From: Gorillibacterium sp. | GTDB taxonomy: Bacteria; Bacillota; Bacilli; Paenibacillales; NBRC-103111 | Assembly: GCA_014380705.1 (NCBI GenBank) | Contig: JACMJI010000406.1 | Coordinates: 1-6,658, forward strand | DNA length: 6,658 nucleotides | Reading direction: 5' to 3' | Part shown: one piece after another, positions 6,185-6,658 of the stretch | Layout: each line of letters opens with the position of its first letter | Numbering within the stretch: position 1 is the first letter of the stretch | Translations under genes and position numbers: made by a program | The notes under the pieces: model-generated | The model's database searches: none | Told to the model about the DNA's origin: nothing | The model's input: only the letters and a program-made list of their open reading frames with translations

Positions 6185-6315
6185 AGTTAACTTATGATGG
6201 ACAACTCCTCACAGCTTCCCTAAATGTTTGCTACCGCGGGAGAAGTCTGATATTGACAGACGTTCATTTGGGTGTGTTTCAAACCACATCAGGAATGGCG
6301 GACCGGGGGTTTTGA
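6181..6315 (+). pseudogene. Retropepsin-like protease, truncated before its active site
   Basis: The 44-codon frame begins MKLTYDGQLLTASLNVCYRG and runs to LILTDV (residue 28). This aligns without gaps of note to the start of the intact protease at 4448, where NVCYRGRSLILTDV matches MICYHGEELCLRNI. In the intact protein LLDTGS comes next. Here the sequence turns into HLGVFQTTSGMADRGF and stops, so the catalytic Asp, the flap and the ILG signature are all missing. No continuation of the protease was found in the other frames downstream. The break lies at about nt 6265. This is most simply a deletion or replacement that inactivated the gene. Confidence 0.7.
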
Positions 6316-6436
6316 TGGTAAATGCCGGTTATCGTAAGTTTTGGTTGTTTTGGGTAAAATTGTCGTAATTTTGGAGTTAGGCCGATTCTATGAGAGAGAA
6401 AATTGTAAATCTAGCAAAATAGTAAAGGAAAACCTC
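6316..6436. other. A/T-rich stretch after the truncated protease, no gene seen
   Basis: No supported coding sequence. It contains an imperfect direct repeat, TCGTAAGTTTTGG (6332-6344) and TCGTAATTTTGG (6363-6374), with another GTTTTGG between them (6347-6353). It may be foreign DNA that replaced the protease 3' part. Confidence 0.4.
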
Positions 6437-6464
6437 TTGCATAATTGGGAATAATCGGTATAAT
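6437..6464 (+). promoter_or_regulatory. Sigma-A promoter
   Basis: TTGCAT (6437-6442) and TATAAT (6459-6464) are 16 bases apart, the best consensus promoter on the + strand of this window. Transcription should start near 6471, only about 20 bases before the terminator stem. Confidence 0.7.
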
Positions 6465-6470
6465 CAAAGT

Positions 6471-6534
6471 AAATAAATATCAAAATCATAACGGAAGCAC
6501 CGTTATCCTTAGGGGATAGGTGTTTCCGTTTTTT
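6471..6534 (+). ncRNA. Candidate short RNA or attenuator leader (about 64 nt)
   Basis: The promoter at 6437-6464 would produce an RNA of about 64 bases, ending at the T-run of the following terminator, with no ORF inside it. It could be a small RNA or a leader that controls read-through into the DNA beyond 6540. Start and end are predicted only, and I do not recognise an RNA family. Confidence 0.35.
6490..6534 (+). terminator. Rho-independent terminator with an alternative fold
   Basis: AACGGAAGCACC (6490-6501) pairs with GGTGTTTCCGTT (6519-6530) with one G-U pair. After a two-base bulge the stem continues as TATCC/GGATA (6504-6508 with 6514-6518), and six T (6529-6534) complete the terminator. 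The left arm can instead fold on itself, AACGG (6490-6494) with CCGTT (6500-6504), which would exclude the long stem. It can also serve as the end of transcripts from the second small-protein operon. Confidence 0.85.
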
Positions 6535-6577
6535 GATTTACAAAGGGTATATACGCCATGATTAAAGAGAGGTGGAA

Positions 6578-6658
6578 TTGAAAACTTGTGCAGGATTGTC
6601 ATGGATAACACTGCATCCCGATGGTTGGTTGTTGAGACTTCCATACCTAATTTACTAA
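6578..6658 (+). CDS. Tiny ORF (26 codons) with ribosome binding site, uncertain
   Basis: A TTG start at 6578 preceded at five bases by AGAGG (6568-6572) opens a frame beginning MKTCAGLSWITLHPDGWLLR and ending in a TAA that coincides with the last bases of the window. A still shorter frame (ATG 6558 to TGA 6581, MIKERWN) overlaps its start as TTGA. It lies just beyond the terminator at 6490-6534, so it could be a leader peptide, or chance. No similarity recognised. Confidence 0.2.
   Translation: MKTCAGLSWITLHPDGWLLRLPYLIY

Noticed and set aside
1..6658. CRISPR arrays, tRNA or rRNA genes
   Set aside because: No regularly spaced repeats of 25-40 bases, no tRNA-like cloverleaf and no rRNA-like sequence were noticed on either strand.

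Overview
The window looks like a piece of a low-to-mid GC Bacillota chromosome, most likely Paenibacillus or a close relative. The reasons are strong AGGAGG-type ribosome binding sites, sigma-A style promoters, Rho-independent terminators with T-tracts, a xylan-type beta-xylosidase closely resembling the Bacillus XynB layout, and a multi-module secreted beta-helix protein. The genus is inference.

Left part (1-3730): two carbohydrate-active genes converge on one perfect palindrome that should terminate both. The + strand gene, whose 5' end lies outside the window, encodes carbohydrate-binding-like modules followed by a right-handed parallel beta-helix. The - strand gene encodes a complete GH43 beta-xylosidase (XynB type, 524 aa) with its catalytic residues, and its promoter contains an inverted repeat that could be an operator. 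The likely division of labour is an extracellular polysaccharide-binding or cleaving protein and an intracellular enzyme that trims xylo-oligosaccharides.

Middle (3731-4143): an intergenic zone with a 60-codon remnant of an IS1634-like transposase (- strand) and a terminator-like hairpin.

Right part (4149-6658): this is the most unusual region. A two-gene operon (4194-4831) encodes an 85-aa protein of unknown function and a 127-aa retropepsin-like aspartic protease, joined by an ATGA stop/start overlap and followed by a terminator with 24 consecutive T. About 1.1 kb further on, a second, diverged copy of the pair occurs (5936-6315), again with an ATGA overlap. Its protease gene is cut off immediately before the catalytic DTGS motif. 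Between the copies lie three unrecognised, coding-like but poorly initiated ORFs that look like gene remnants. The window ends with a sigma-A promoter, a very short transcribed stretch and a strong terminator with an alternative fold (possible small RNA or attenuator), then a tiny ORF with a ribosome binding site.

The best candidate for an under-described system is the duplicated small-protein/retropepsin pair. Its function cannot be deduced from the sequence.
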